Origin: Tetradesmus obliquus
Lineage: Eukaryota > Chlorophyta > Chlorophyceae > Sphaeropleales > Scenedesmaceae
Length of the DNA stretch: 64,000 nucleotides
Assembly: GCA_030272155.1 (NCBI GenBank)
Contig: CP126201.1
Location: forward strand, 3,446,501 to 3,510,500
Reading direction: 5' to 3'
Shown here piece by piece: positions 25,088-38,571 of this stretch. The notes beneath the pieces are model-generated. The model was given only the letters and a program-made list of their open reading frames with translations, was not told the origin of the DNA and ran no database searches. The position numbers and the translations under genes were made by a program. The stretch's first letter is position 1. The number at the start of each line of letters is the position of its first letter.

Positions 25088-28000
25088 TCACGCTGCTGCA
25101 GCTTGCAGCGCGATCAGCTCTGACAACGCCTGCAGCATGTCACGCCGCACAACATCCACAGTCCTGCCAGCCCCAGATGTCCCAACGTGGTCAAGCCAGG
25201 GCGCCATGTCATCTTTGACCTTGCGCAGCTCTGGTAAGCGTGCGGCGGGTGCTGACAGCTCCTGCCGCATCTGCGTCAGCTTGTCTAGCTGCAACTTGCC
25301 ACCACCAGTCAACATGCTCTGCAGCGCTGCTGCCAGATCAGCCTTCACAGCTGCCGTGTCCCTGCCTGTTCCTGACGTTTTGACGAACGCCAGGCACGGG
25401 TACTTCCTCAGAATGTCTCGCAGCTTTGCCATGTCTGGAGCTGATGCTGTTACTGTCTGCAGATCTTGCTGCACTTGCTGCCGGCGGCTCATTGCACAAG
25501 GTGCTGCTGCAGCTGGCGCTGGTGCAGGCACTTGCGTTGGCACTGGCGTTGCTGTTGCTGCTGGTGCAGGCACTGGCGTTGCTGTTGCTGCTGGTGCACT
25601 GCCCGCAAGCTCCGAAGGGTGCACCATGTATGACACGTCATACAGACCTCGCAAGCCAGCTGCCTGGCCCATCCCAGCTCCAAACCGGCCACTTGCTGCT
25701 GACTCCGTGCCTGCTGCTGCAGACCCGCGGCTACTGCTGGTGCCTGCAGGCGGGTAGGTGAAGCTGAGCAAGCGCAGGTTGCTGGCCCTGCCTCTGGCCT
25801 TGAGCTCCCCGGCGTCGTCTTGGCGTTCTGCCTTGTAGATGCTCCAGTGCTTGTGGTAGCCCAGCAGGGGGTGCGCCACTAGGAATGCGATGTTGGCGGG
25901 GTGGCTGGCTCGGATCGGCTGCAGAAGATGATACAGTCACATGCCATGTGAGCGAAGCTGTTGTTGCAACACGCCTAAGGTGACTGTTCAAGATGGCCGG
26001 GCATGCAGCTGTGCATAGGCGGCAGCGCGTGGTGTCTGGATTGGTGGTTCTGGCGAGACACAAAGCAGCAAGCTCGCTGCACCCACCATGCTGCATCCAG
26101 CCTCTGTAACAGGCAGTGCTGCCAATCAACTTTGCTTTATGCACATGCAGGCCCCACATCATTTTGCACGACAGCCTGAAGCTGGATGCCATTGCCAAGC
26201 GGGATTCATGCTGCACGAGTCACTCACTTGCCCAGTGCGTGAGTCCTTGATCCTCCTGGCCGCCCTGCCCAGCAGCTGCATGAAGGGCGCCATGCTGCGG
26301 AACACCTGGAACACTGCCACCACGCTCAGCGCGGGCGCATCAAAGCCCTCGCCCAGCTGGCCCACATGTATCACAACGTCCAGGAGCCCAGCCTTGGCAC
26401 GCCCCTTCACATCCTCCTGTGGTTACAGCAAGATGCTGGCATGTTGAGTGAGCGTTCAGACATAAGAGCCGCAGGATACTACAGCATTTGAGGATGATGA
26501 TTTGGGGACATCAATTGGGAGCTGCTTTCATGCTGGCAGGGACATTCTGCGATAGCGCTGCACAGAAAGAAGAACGGCAGCTGACCCAGCAACTGGAACC
26601 TGCAAAAGCTGCCAGCAAAGACCCGAACATAGCACACTATGATAGTATGCTGATGTGTGCCTCTGATGACGCACCCGGTGCTGTGCCGTCAGGCCCCTGC
26701 CCGTGTGTGTGCGGTCAACTGTGAAGCGTCCACCAAACTCCTGCTGTGAAAGCTCAGTCCACTCCTGCCACAGCAGGTCAGCATCCTCTGTGTCTACCGC
26801 CTGCGGTCCATGGCAGCATGCACGTGTCCACGGCGTGTGATTTTTCAGGTAAAACCTGCACATCCGCTGCTGCTAAGGTACATGCAAGTCTGCGCTGTCA
26901 ACAAGTGTGGTTACATGAGTTGTGTGTCACAGAGCTTGTGTGCCTGTTTTAGAAGTGCAAGTCCTCGCAGAGCACCTGCTGACCACAGCACATACATATT
27001 CCCAACAGCAGCGCAGTACCATATGCTGCTGCGGCAGCACAATCTGGCTTGCCAAGTCACTGTCATGTATGATCATTTTCGGGTTGACTAATGCATCTGC
27101 GTGTGTGCACCATACAAGACGGCAGAGACACATCTGCTTGATTGCCGGCTGTGAGCTGACCACATTCTTCCTTCTCACCTGAGCGATGATGGTGTGCCGT
27201 TCACCGCTGGCGTCCCGCAGCTTCTGTGCCAGCTGCATGCTGTAGCGCATGGTCGACTTTCGCACCTCCTGATTCCTGAGTGACATGTCCTGTATGTCAA
27301 GGCGCTCCGAGAGCTGCTGCAGCTGCTGGCTGCCGCTGTAGGTCTGTGCAGTGTGTGAACCCTGTTGATTTGGCGCAGACAGCAGTGCTCGCTTTGCTAG
27401 GGTGAAGTGAGCATCAAACATGAGAGTGGCTGGCGGTGGTGTGCTGTGCTTGAGCACAGGCTGCTGTATTTTGCACAACCTTACAATGCCCTGTATGCCA
27501 TGCCGCATGGCAGGTTGCCGGATGGCTCATTAAGTCAGCGATTGCTGCAGGTTCTGCCTCAAGTCGTGTTGCACTGCTGCTCTGCCATGTTCTGCAGTAA
27601 GACAAGGTGCCCTGATATCTCCCTACACATGCGCTCTTTTGCAGGCATCAGCAGGTACCCACCGCCTCAGCCACCTGCACGCTGCTGACAGGCACTGGCG
27701 CGTAGGCCATGTTGCTGATGAGGCCCTCCCGGATGCGCTCCTTGATGCGCAGCGCATCACCCCCAAACAGCGCATGCGGCGGCAAGTCTGCCCCATCGCC
27801 CCTGAAAGGTGTCGCAGTCAGCAGCACCTGCACCAGGAGCAGCAAGGTTCAGATGCAGGGACCTGCTTGTCATTTGTGATGGGTGTGCAAAGAGTTTGCT
27901 TGTACAAGCACCCACACCAGGTGACTGCTGAAAGTACTGGCAACAGATGGTTACCAAGACTTGCAGCAAGCAGCTGCCCCAAGCCATATGTGACAGCTGT

Positions 28001-30815
28001 CCATGCTCACTCACCTTTGCAGCTGCAGCAAAGTACTCCAGCACGGCTGCCCAGGTGCGTGCGGCAGCATGGTGCGCCTCATCCATTATGACAAGGTCAA
28101 AGTAGGTGCGAGGGAACAGCGCCTCAAGCTTCCGCTGCGGCAGCTGCTGGATGTTTGCAACCACAACGTGCGCTGCTGCCAGTGGCTGCAGCTTCAGCGG
28201 CACTGGACGGCCTGCTGCAGCTGCTGCTGTCCTGCCGCTGCTGCCTGAATGCACATTGGGCGATGCTGCTGCTGCCTCTGCATTGATCCAAGCAGCTGCC
28301 GCATTGTTCATCAGGTCCTCATTCATGTCGTCATCATCATAAGCATCAAACATATCCTCAGCAGCTTCATCATCATGCAGCTCGAGTGGCATTGCTGCTG
28401 CGGCAGCGACTGCTGCTGCTGAACTGTACGCATTGTTGCTGCGGCTGCCGGCGGTGGCGCTGCTGCTACTGCTGCCTCCCCTGCCTGCTGCTGCTGCTTC
28501 TGTGCTAGCCATGCCGGGAAGATTGGATAACTTAAATGCTGTTGGCAGCAGCTCTGGATGCGTAACCACGCGCAGCACATCTCTCAGGCAGCTCTTGTTG
28601 CTTGCTTTGCTGAAACTGTCATACACACCTTCGGCAATGACTGCGGGAGAAGGATGCGAGCGTGCATGTGCACCAGGCCAGGTCAGAAGGACGGAGTGTT
28701 TCATACAGTGAAAGCGTAGCCGGCGTTCAAATGCTGCTGCACACGTAAGGGGCATACCCGCTAGGTCCTTGTCTGATATGCTACTGCTGCTGCTGCTGGC
28801 GCCGCATTCAATGCACCAATTATGCATGTACATGGGTGTGAGATGTCTGGACACGTGCTCTGCTGCAGCAGCTGCACGCAGCTCACCAATGTTTGGTGTG
28901 ACCACCAGCACCTTGCAGGCGCTGCCGGGTGGCGCTGACGGCCCCAGGGCAGCAAAGGGTGCCAGGTTGATGATGCCTGTCTTGCCTGCTCCTGTAGGCT
29001 CAACCACAGCTGTTCCCACAGCAAGAAAGATTTGAGACAGCATAGTGTTTAGCAGCCAAAGGTGCGCATTAGAAGCAAGCAGTGATGGCATGAGCAAGTG
29101 CCAGCAAGCTAGCAGAACTCCACCATCTGGAAGGCTGCACCAGCTGCAGATGTACAGTAACCGTAGTCATGCATACCTATGTCAGCGGCTCAACAACAAA
29201 GGTAAGTGCTGTCCAGTCACTGCACGTCCAGAGTGTCCTGCGCATGCCATAGGACACGGACACAGCAAATTTCCTTACCTGCCGCAATGTTTGGCCAGGC
29301 GCCTTCCTCGCCCAACAGCTGCTGCTCTGCCTCATATGCAGCAGCAAAGGCAGCCAGCCAAGCATCAAGCTGCCTTTGGTGGGCAGGCCAGCCGCTTGCA
29401 TTTGCATCACTCTGCAGGACAACGACAAGAAGAGGCAGCATCACAACAGGCGCTGCTTTGGTTGTGCGCTCTATGAGAAGCTGCCTTGAAACCGTGTATG
29501 AATGGATATGGCTCAGCTGACACATACAAGTTGTAGCAACAAATGATCAAAGGTCATGCCCGCTGCTTGCTCTTCCAGCTTGGGGCAACTATTATATCGT
29601 CAGGCAGCAAAGGCCACCGTGCACTTCACACTCAGGCCTGTGCTGCGCCAGGCTTGACGCATACCGTGTTGTTGCTTGTCAGCATCTTGCACACGCCCTC
29701 CCGCAGCTGGCACATTGCGTGGTGCGTAGCGTGCATGGCTGCTGCCAGCTCAGCTGATGGCGGCCTGCTTGCGCTGAGTTCACCAAAGTAACTGCTTAGG
29801 TTGTTGAAAGCCTGCAGCTGGTTGGATCTTGCTGCGCTGGCTGCTAACTGGCTGCTGATGTCGGCTGCAAATGGTGAGCTACTGCTGCTGCTGCTGCTGC
29901 AGCTGCCTGCTGAAGCAGATGCAAGCCCCTGCAGTGCTGGCTGCTTGGCAGCGGCTGCTAGTACATAGCTGTTGTGGAGTTGTTCGAGTGACTGGAACCT
30001 GTTCCCTGCACGCCTGACAGCCAGACTGGTGCGTGCGCTGTTACGCATGTTGTGCAGCTGCTTTGCAGCCGCCTTGAGGCTGTCTGCCAGCTGTTCTGAG
30101 CTTGGGTTTTCTGCAACCTGCAGTGTGTCAATGCATACAAGACGACGGCTCAATCAGACAACATTTGCAAGCTGCTGGACCCATATGTATGTAGATTCAA
30201 GAGGAATGTGCATCTGAGGTTGCCCGTTATGCCAGAATCCTGCCTGTGCCAGGCAGGTGCGAAGCAGACAAGCAGAGGAGGGAAGCTAGTGTTGCTTGTT
30301 GTGGTTACCTTGATGCAGGTTGCACAGCTACAGCCCACTCTGGTGACCGATCCTACCTTGACCCGCTGTGCTGCGTCGGCAAGCCAGTCAGCAAGGCCCT
30401 TTGCTCGGGCTGCTGCTTCAGCCAGTCCCCTGCATATGCAGCACACCCATTGGTTGTGTTCGTCAGTGGGAGACAAAGACAACAACAACACTAACACAGG
30501 TGCCGTTGGCACTTACACGCGTATCTGCTGCTGCATTCAGACAGTACACAGCTATGTCACTTTCTACCACCAGGTGGCAGTGGTGGGCACCTGGACAGCT
30601 CCCAGGCAGCTTCCTCCACGAGAGGCTTAAGCCAGGCGTCCAGAATCTGCGCTCAATCACACATAAATTTTCTTAGAACTAAAACAAAGCATGCTGCTGC
30701 TTCGACGGGGAAGATGCCATGCCTCGGACACACCTGCACGCTCTGTGTTGCCGGGAAAGCGCTGAGCGCGTGCTGCGCGCCCAGCAGGCAGTGCTGTAAC
30801 ACGTTCAACCTCATT
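25088..30815 (-). CDS. SF2 DEAH-box helicase, COG1061-like, with novel N-terminal region
   Basis: The gene starts at the ATG at 30815 (MRLNVLQHCLLGAQHALSAF) and ends at 25088. About five leading exons encode an Ala/Leu-rich helical region that I do not recognise (ILDAWLKPLVEEAAWELSR; AEAAARAKGLADWLADAAQ; a long exon at 30117-29665). The helicase core follows: motif I EPTGAGKTG (about 29.0 kb), TPNIG, a Ser/Ala and acidic low-complexity insert, motif II IMDEAHHAAARTWAAVLEYF (about 28.07 kb), motif III LLTATPFRGDG, then motifs V-VI GQLGEGFDAPALS and QLLGRAARR. This resembles the restriction-type SF2 helicases (type III REase/Irc3/XPB-like). The C-terminal exon carries Pro/Ala/Thr repeats (PVPAPAATAT twice) and a Leu-rich end. 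The substrate is unknown; nuclear or organellar action cannot be decided. Confidence 0.8.
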
Positions 30816-31690
30816 TTGAAACACAGCAGCTGCCTGACCTTGGCAAATTTGTTCGCGAGCTGTGTCTCGTGCTGCGTGCTAGGGCGCTGTCTGTGCGCCA
30901 CACTGGTCGGTGTATGTATGCTGGTTAGTTGTGGCGGTAGGTTGATTAGGCGTTGACTGAGCAGTTCAAGCAACGAATTGAACCCATATACAGCAATGCA
31001 GCGGCCTGCCGTGGAATACAGGGTTCCATGCTCTGACATACAATGTGGCAATGCTTTGGGCTACTGCTCCTGGGCTACCGGCCAAATTTCGAAGGACGTG
31101 AATAGGATAGTAAGAGGACGCATTCATACATTGAACAAAAAGATATTTCGGCTGAGCTCTGCTCCACCCCACCCACTGCACGGCACACTGTAAAAGAGGA
31201 ACAGAACCTGGCCATGCCTGGCGGGCCTCAGTTGCAGCAATCTTGCTTTGCGTAATGGATTTACATACATTTACAATGCATACAACCGAGCAGCAGCATT
31301 GCTTGCAGCTGCCGCATACACAAGCAGGCACAGCCTGACTGTCCGGCAAAGTGTCCAGTAACTGAGCACCTCTTGGCTGCTACCAGCCAAGTCGACAAAA
31401 ATGGACGTCAACAACCACAACAACAGTGTGTGAAAAGACAAGCCACAGCATGCGGTGTGCAGTGACAGCTGCTAAGCCTCTGCGCCACAAGCTGGCACCC
31501 ACGCAACATCAAGTGCCTGCCTTGGCGCACAAGCAGCACGACGCTTGCATTCCACTACATGACTCAAGTCATGATCTGCACCAATACCAAGCAGCTCTCC
31601 CAACGCGCACAGCCCGGCCCCCTTGCACACCTCGCCAGCTGCCACAACCAGAAGCACTCCCCCGGCAGCTGCCGCGCTACACCCAGACCC
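30816..31690. other. Gap between UAP56 and the SF2 helicase
   Basis: This interval contains the UAP56 3' UTR, with minus-strand TGTAA motifs at 31261-31265 and 31271-31275, and the promoter of the downstream helicase gene. No other coding sequence was recognised. Confidence 0.45.
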
Positions 31691-34600
31691 TTAAGACTGG
31701 TTCATGTAGGTGCTGGTGTCAATGCTGGCCGGCAGCGGCTTGATGTCCACGTCAAACCGCTCCTGCACCTTGTTCAGCGTCTCGCTGTCATCCACGGTGC
31801 TCACAAACGTGATGGCCAGGCCCTTGGTGCCGAAGCGGCCGGCACGGCCCACGCGGTGCAGGTAGGTGTCCGCGCCGTTGCCGTGGCGCTCGTCGGTGAC
31901 GGGCATGTCGTAGTTGATCACGATGTTCACGCGCTCCACGTCGATACCACGGCCCACCAGGTCAGTGGCCACCAGGATGCGCACCTGAGGCAATATAGAG
32001 CGGTGGCAGCAGCAGCGTCCACATGATTACTCACAGTGCGACAACATGTGTGTGCAAAGCGCTGCACCTCACCAGCATGCGCACCTAGGTCGTTAGCAGT
32101 AGCAGCAGCAGTTGCATTCGATGAGCCTCGCCAAGTGCTGTCTTATGTCGCAATCAGCACTATGCACCTAGATCTTAATGACCGTCGCACCCGGCATGAA
32201 CTGCAGCTGCAGATGGTCTGCTGAGGCTGCCAAGCTGAGATGCACACAGCGTCTACCAAATGCGAGCGCAGATGGAAAAGCAGCGCAATGAAACTTCAAC
32301 CAATGATGATGTGTGCCGCACCTGGTTCTCCTTGAACTGGCGGTACACCTCCAGGCGCTTCTCCTGCGGCATGCCCGCGTAGATGCACACGGCGGGGAAG
32401 TTGCACTCGTTGAGCAGCGCGTTCAGCGTCTTGGCGCGCTGCACGCTCTTCACAAAGATGACCACCTGCGTGGGCGCAGCAGCACCACAAGCAGCAACAT
32501 CACGTCAGCAAGCAGACCTGGTGGGGGGAGGGGCTGGGCACCACAGGAGCAAGCTGATACTCCAGCAGGAAAGGGTTCAGCAGGAAAGGGTGCAGATCCA
32601 TCCATGCCTGCAAGCTCGACTGTGCGCAATTATTCCCAGCAACATACCTGACACCTGTCAACCCTTGCAGAATCCTACTCAACTTGAAAAACATAATCTC
32701 GACAGCAGCAGCAGCAGCAGCAAGCAGTTAAACCGCGCCGCACCTGGTTGAAGTCCAGTGCGTCCAGCAGGTCTGTCAGCTTCCTGTTCTTCTCCTCCTC
32801 GTGCAGCATCACGTAGTGCTGCACCAGGCCGTGCAGCGTCAGCTTGGCCTCGTCGTCCACGTAGATCTCCGCTGGCTGGTTGTTATGACAATGTAACAAT
32901 GACAAGTGAAAAGCAGCAGCAATGCAGGCGAGGCGGAGACAGGCGGAGCAGGACAGTGAGGATAGGGGCAATGGCATGCAAGCAAGCTGCAGCGCTAGTC
33001 GGCTGCAACCAGTGCTGGCCAACCAACACGGGGCCTGCTGCGAAACTGTGTGGCTGCTGCTGATGTGCATGCGCAGCAGCAGCTGGCGAGCCAGTGTGCA
33101 TGCAGGCTGGTTGCTGTGTTGGTGTTGCAGTGACGCAGAGCTGATGTGCGCGTGTGCCATTGATAAAGGTCACACATGCTGCCTGGCCACTGACGTGAGC
33201 CAGGCCAGAACTGCTGCTGAATAAGCAGAGCATTGCACACCACGACTCATAGCCACGCAACACAACAGCTAGCAAGCAGCACTGCAGCATACACGCACAC
33301 ACAGCCTCCGCTGTCTAGCTAGCTGGTTATACTGCGGCTGGGGTGCAAACCGCATGGCATGGAAGGGAGGCGCAGCACCAGCAGGGTAACTGCAGTGGAA
33401 GGGTGATGATGGGAGAACCGCCACCTTCAAGCCACCTTCAGCACTTGCACGCCGCTCCCAGTAGGGTGTCTCCAATGCACAACTTCGCATGCCCAGCCCA
33501 ACGCCGACCTCCAAAGAGGATGACCGCTGAGCGTCCATGCTGCTGAGTCAGTTGCTGCTGCTGCTACACCCAAGCCAATACCACACCCCAGGAGTGCCCG
33601 CCGATACCCTTGCAGAATGAATAGCCTTACTGTGTGGCCATCTAATAGCTGGCTGTGTGTGTGAATACCGAGAGTGCGTGTTTTCAGGCTAGCTTAGCTG
33701 CAACCAGCTGGTTGTAATACCAGAGGTTTTTGCGCGCAGCAAGCAGCATGCACCAGGTTGCAAGTTGGTGCATGCGTTGACGGCCTGTGTGCCAGGATAC
33801 TGCTGTGATCAAAATGGCACGTGCACATGTGCTGAATAATGAAGCAACACTGGCATTAGCCAGCCAGCACCGCACTGAAAGCTGCATAGGAAGGCCAATG
33901 CTGCTGCTGCTGCTGGCGCTGACTTGCTTGGCACTGATACCCTGCCATTGCTACCACTGCAGCTGCAAGCGCTGGCATTGCTGCTGCTGTTGCTGGAGCC
34001 GGCAGGTCGCGAGGCACCATCGCGTAGCGCGAGTAGCACGCTTGCTGCGCGCAGGGACGCACTTTGTTCATGAACTTCTTGCACACGCCGCGGATCTCCT
34101 TGGCCATGGTGGCGCTGAACATCATGACCTGCTTGTCGTGCGGCGTCTCCTTGAAGATGGCCTGCACGTCGCTGCGCATGTCTGCGGAGCAGCAGCAGCA
34201 GCAGTAGCACAACGATACAAGTCAGCAGCGCGTGCGAAGTCAAGTACGCAAAAGTCAATGCATCACATATGCTTGCTTGCAGGAAAGTCCGCGCGGTACA
34301 GGATGAACGAGTCGGCGACACACAGGGCAGGGGACGCTGCACCAGCACACAAGCACTGTGTGTGCACATGATTGGCTAGGCACAGCGGCTACCGCCCAAC
34401 AGCAGCTGACATGCTGAGCACAGCGCACAGCTGCTAGCCAGCATAGTCTGCTTGCAGGCATGCAGCTTGCAGGCATGCAACTTTCAGGCAGGCAGCTTGC
34501 AAGCGTACTGTGCTTGCAGGACTGCAGCTTGCAACCGACATGCTGATGCGGCGCAAGCATTGCTAGCGATGCTATGCTTGCAGGAAGGTGATGCTTGCAA

Positions 34601-35694
34601 CCCAGCAGCGGGTGCCTCACCGTTCTTCTCCAGCACCTTGTCGCACTCGTCGATGACGAAGAACTTGATCCCCTTCAGGTTGAGGTCCTTCTCCAGCGCC
34701 AGCTGTGGTGCCGCAGCACAACGGCGAGGGAAGACAGCAGGGCAGGGGCAGCAGCGGTGAGGGGCACACAACTAATGCATTTGAGACGCAGCCAGAAACA
34801 AGAGGTGGCAGACCAAGCTCTTGCTGAAATGGGTGTTGCCATGTACCCAGGATTCAACCGTCAGGCATGCACATGACCCAGCTTAATGCAGGCAGCAGTA
34901 CAGCAGCAACAATACCGACTGTTTAGTGGCAAACAGCGCTGATGCATAGGAACCTCACCTGCTTGATCCTGCCTGGTGTGCCCACCACGATGTCTGGGCA
35001 CTTCTCCTCGTTCTTCAGCAGCTCCCGCTGTGCCTTGAGGTCCATGCCTCCAAAGAAGTTGCCCACCTTGACATTCAGAGGCTTGCCGAAGCGCTCAAAC
35101 TCGCGGCAGATCTGCAATAGAGAGAGGACTGTGAGACAATGAAATCTGTTAAGATATATGCGACTATTTAATGCGTCTGCATGGCTTCCTACGCACCTGG
35201 AAGGCCAACTCGCGAGTGTGGCACAGCACCAGCGCCTGAGGAACGCCCTTCTTTGGCTCCAGGTTCTGCAGGATGGAGATCACAAACACTGCAGTCTTTC
35301 CCATGCCAGACTTGGCCTGGCACAGGATGTCCTGGCGCATCATGGCCTGTGGGATGGCCTCGTGCTGAACTGCACGGCAGGAAGCACAACAACGATCAGT
35401 CGGATGTCACTGCCGATACCAAAACAAGCTCATTTCTGTGTATAAACGAGATCAGGGCCCATGCTGCGGGAGGCGCGCAGAACTGCTTCAGAGCAGCAAC
35501 TCACCCTCGGAGGGGTGCTCAAAGCCACACCGCTGGATCGCATCAAACAGCGGCTCCTTGAGCAGCATGTCCTTGAAGCTGGTGGAGTGGATGCCGACAT
35601 AGCCCTTCTTGCCAGCGTCTGCCTTGGCTCCACCGGCCTGCTCTGCTCCCTGCTCCTCCTCCTCATAGTCGAGGAGCTCCTCGTTCTCGGCCAT
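31691..35694 (-). CDS. UAP56: UAP56/DDX39/Sub2 DEAD-box RNA helicase (TREX mRNA export)
   Basis: The protein is complete across about eight exons, from [16 protein letters not shown] (ATG 35694) to STYMNQS (stop 31691). All DEAD-box motifs appear in order: [14 protein letters not shown] and the Q motif CGFEHPSE; motif [15 protein letters not shown]-equivalent [15 protein letters not shown]; motif II DECD, the variant diagnostic of UAP56; motif [18 protein letters not shown]; motif [11 protein letters not shown]; and motif [12 protein letters not shown]. The protein acts in spliceosome assembly and loads TREX onto mRNA for nuclear export. Exon sequence is strongly GC- and C-ending-biased, as in highly expressed genes. 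Introns include a patch of GCTTGCAGGCA-like short repeats (34450-34590) and a CTG run directly before the acceptor near 34180. Confidence 0.97.
34445..34595. repeat. Short GCTTGCAGGC-type repeats in a UAP56 intron
   Basis: The motif GCTTGCAGGCATGCA and variants recur about six times over 150 bp, irregularly spaced. They lie within the intron between the DECD exon and the following exon. Confidence 0.5.
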
Positions 35695-36836
35695 TTTAAC
35701 TAGAGTTTAAAGTGAAAAGCTGAGCAAGGAGAGGCACAGCACACAGAAAAAACTGTGGCGGTGTATGCTGCTGGCACAGAAGTTGCTGTGTGTTGATAAG
35801 AAAAGCAGCTGAACGCGATCGACCTATGCTGCTGGACTTTGGACACAGCTGACGATGTTAGTTGCCCCAGGGCGGGTTTTATGTCGCAACATGAACCTCA
35901 TGGTGGTCGCTCAGCTACGCTGGTTGAGGCTCAGCGGGCTTGCATACAGGCCGAACAAGCCTTCTCAAAGCGCAGTGTAACAACCACCACATGTCACCAC
36001 GCGCCAGCTGCACAACAGCGCACACACTGCACTAGGTGCCCCTAGATGGCATGATGCTGTCGACAGCATGGCAAGATCAATGCTGCCTGTGCTGCCACAG
36101 CAGCAGCGTGGTTGACGGGCCCGTCAACCACGGGCGAGGTGAGCGTTTGAGCACGCGTGCCTGCAGCTGAAGTGTGCATGATGCAGCACGCCAACCCCTT
36201 CAAATTTGCATTATGTTAATGTCGGCAATCAGACGGGTTGACTGGTGGTATCAGCTCTGCTGCTTTTAGATGCGGCGCTAAGCACAGCTAGCAATGCTGG
36301 ACAAGCTCACAATGGGAAGCACCATCATGGTATGCAATGCATTGTTGACCAAACCATCAAGGACTCGCCAGCTTCATAGAAGCAAGCTGAGCTGCTGCAC
36401 TGTACACTGCGCACACTGAGTGCAGGAGCACTTCGTGCTAACCAGGAAGCATGAAGACACAGCAGTGCCTGCCCTGGCACGCTGCTATGCTTGGTCGGCA
36501 AACCAAAGTTGACAACAACACAATACAAAAGCATCCGTTGCCTGCCCGTCCAAAGGCTGCAGGCGCTCTGCAGCAGCTCGACAAATCAACCCAACTCTTG
36601 CGAGCATCAGCCTCAGTGGTGATCACGTAATCACACCACCGCTGCAAAACTGCTGCTGCCGCATGCTGCAGCCAGCTGACAATGTAACCACTGCACGTGA
36701 GTGCAGGACATTCGGGCCCAAATACAGGGATGCACCACAACCAGCCTCCAAGACACATCCTGGTCAGTTTGAGCTCTTTCCAAAGTCGTACCCTTGAGGT
36801 ATGCGAGTGACTGCAGGTGCTGATCACAACAGCATC
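35695..36836. other. Upstream region of UAP56 / 3' flank of the channel gene
   Basis: No gene was recognised. It probably contains the UAP56 promoter and the long 3' flank of the channel gene, both transcribed leftward. It holds a perfect 26-bp palindrome (36107-36132). Confidence 0.45.
36107..36132. repeat. Perfect 26-bp GC-rich palindrome
   Basis: The arms are CGTGGTTGACGGG and CCCGTCAACCACG with no spacer, so either strand could form a stem. It lies about 415 bp upstream of the UAP56 start codon. It could be a transcription-factor dimer site or a hairpin; nothing in the sequence decides. Confidence 0.85.
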
Positions 36837-38537
36837 TTACTCATCCCGGTCTGAGTAGACAGACACGCTGTGCCTGCCAGACAGGGGCGAGGGAGGCAGC
36901 GAGGGCACTGCAGTGTGCAGCAGGTCGGCAAGCGTCTGCACCTGCTGCCTCAGCGACTGCACCTCTGACATCAGCGCCTGCAGGTGACAGCAGGGCAGCA
37001 GCAGCAGCAGAGCCGGGCAGCAGTGTGTTGCACATATGAATTTGTGCTGCTAGTCAAGCACATCACACTTGGTTTGGGGTGTGCACATGCTCAAAGCTTA
37101 GGTGCAGGCGAGGATTGTGCTATGAGATGCGCTCGGAGTCCAGCGACACAGGAGGAGAACTGCAGGGTATGTTGCACTGGCAGAACCACGCCAAATGGTG
37201 GCGCAGGAGCTGAAGAGTGCTTCCTAAGCCGCAAATTCCGCACTCTCGCCATGCCACCCAAGCCACTGCACCCTTGCTGCCTTGCATTGCACGCCTGCAA
37301 CATCAGGGCTGCCGCGGTCAGTGGTGCTCCCGTGGTCATCCGGTGCCACACCGTGCCCGATGACACATGCCTGCATCCCCCACCGGTTATGTTGCGTACT
37401 GCTCACCTGCACATCTCCTCCTGCCACACCACTGCCAGAGCCTGCTGCTGCCCCCGTGCTTGGCATTGACATCGGCTGTGACCCCAGGGGGGTGCCTGAT
37501 TGGCCGCTGGCCTCCTCCTGCTGGTGCCACAGGTTGGAGCCGTCACCGCCAGTTGCGCCGTCATCCATTGCCAGAGGGTCGATCTGCAGCAGCAACAGCA
37601 GCAGCAGCAGCAGCAGCGTATGAGCTGAGAGTTCGTGTGGGGGCATGAGAAGTAAGATGAGCGAGCAAAAATCTGTGAGCCGTTGGTGTTGGCACTGCAC
37701 AGGGAGTGGCAAGTGGAACAACCCCTTCACAGCTGCTGCTGCTGACAGTTGCAGCAACGACACACACGAAAGGTAGAATGCACTCTGGCACATGTCATCT
37801 ACGCGCAAGCAGCCAACGGGCGGCCCTGAAGACCCCTGCAGGACGCACCAGCAGCATCAGAACAAGTAGGAAGCTGCCACCGCACACCACACGCAGCACA
37901 CAAAACAGCCGAAGTTGACAGTAGCTGAACCACACTGGAGCCCTGTCACGTGCAGCACGGTGCAGATACACACATGCAACACATACAGCACCAACAGTGG
38001 GGAAGTGCAGGACACTGGCAGTTGCTGTCAACGCCAGCCACGCTCACCCGCAGCACGTGCACGTAGGCTGGGTAGTTCTTGTGCATGGTCTTCTCAATGA
38101 AGCTGGGGATGGTGCTCTCCAGCTCATCCACTGCCTGGGCCTTGCTCAGCAGACGCTTGAGGTCCTCATGAGCAGTGGCCTGCAGAGGGAAGGCAGCAGC
38201 GCAATTGGCATGTCACAACGCAGAGATACATTATTTGGCGCCCACTTTGCTGGCTTACAGTTAATCTGCCAAGTCACTGTCACAATATGTGCGTGTAGGT
38301 GGGAGCATTTGTTGTGCGCGTGCGAGTCCATCAGTAGGGGCGGTGGTATCACTGCACACTGTTAGCTTGCGGATTGTACTGTGCTTGTGCAGTGGTGTGG
38401 TATCTGTAAGTTCAGTCACGCTGCATAGCTGCTAGACGGCAGCCAAAGTGACAATGAATATTCACAGTTGCCATGACGACAACGACACCCAAGCAAGTCG
38501 CATCTGGGGAAGGGGTTGGCTGTCCATGCTGTTGCTG

Positions 38538-38571
<34 letters not shown>

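Noticed and set aside
27757-29097. 446-codon minus-strand frame as one uninterrupted helicase exon
   Set aside because: It reads through at least two introns with good GT/AG sites; the motif-bearing exons within it are included in the helicase call.
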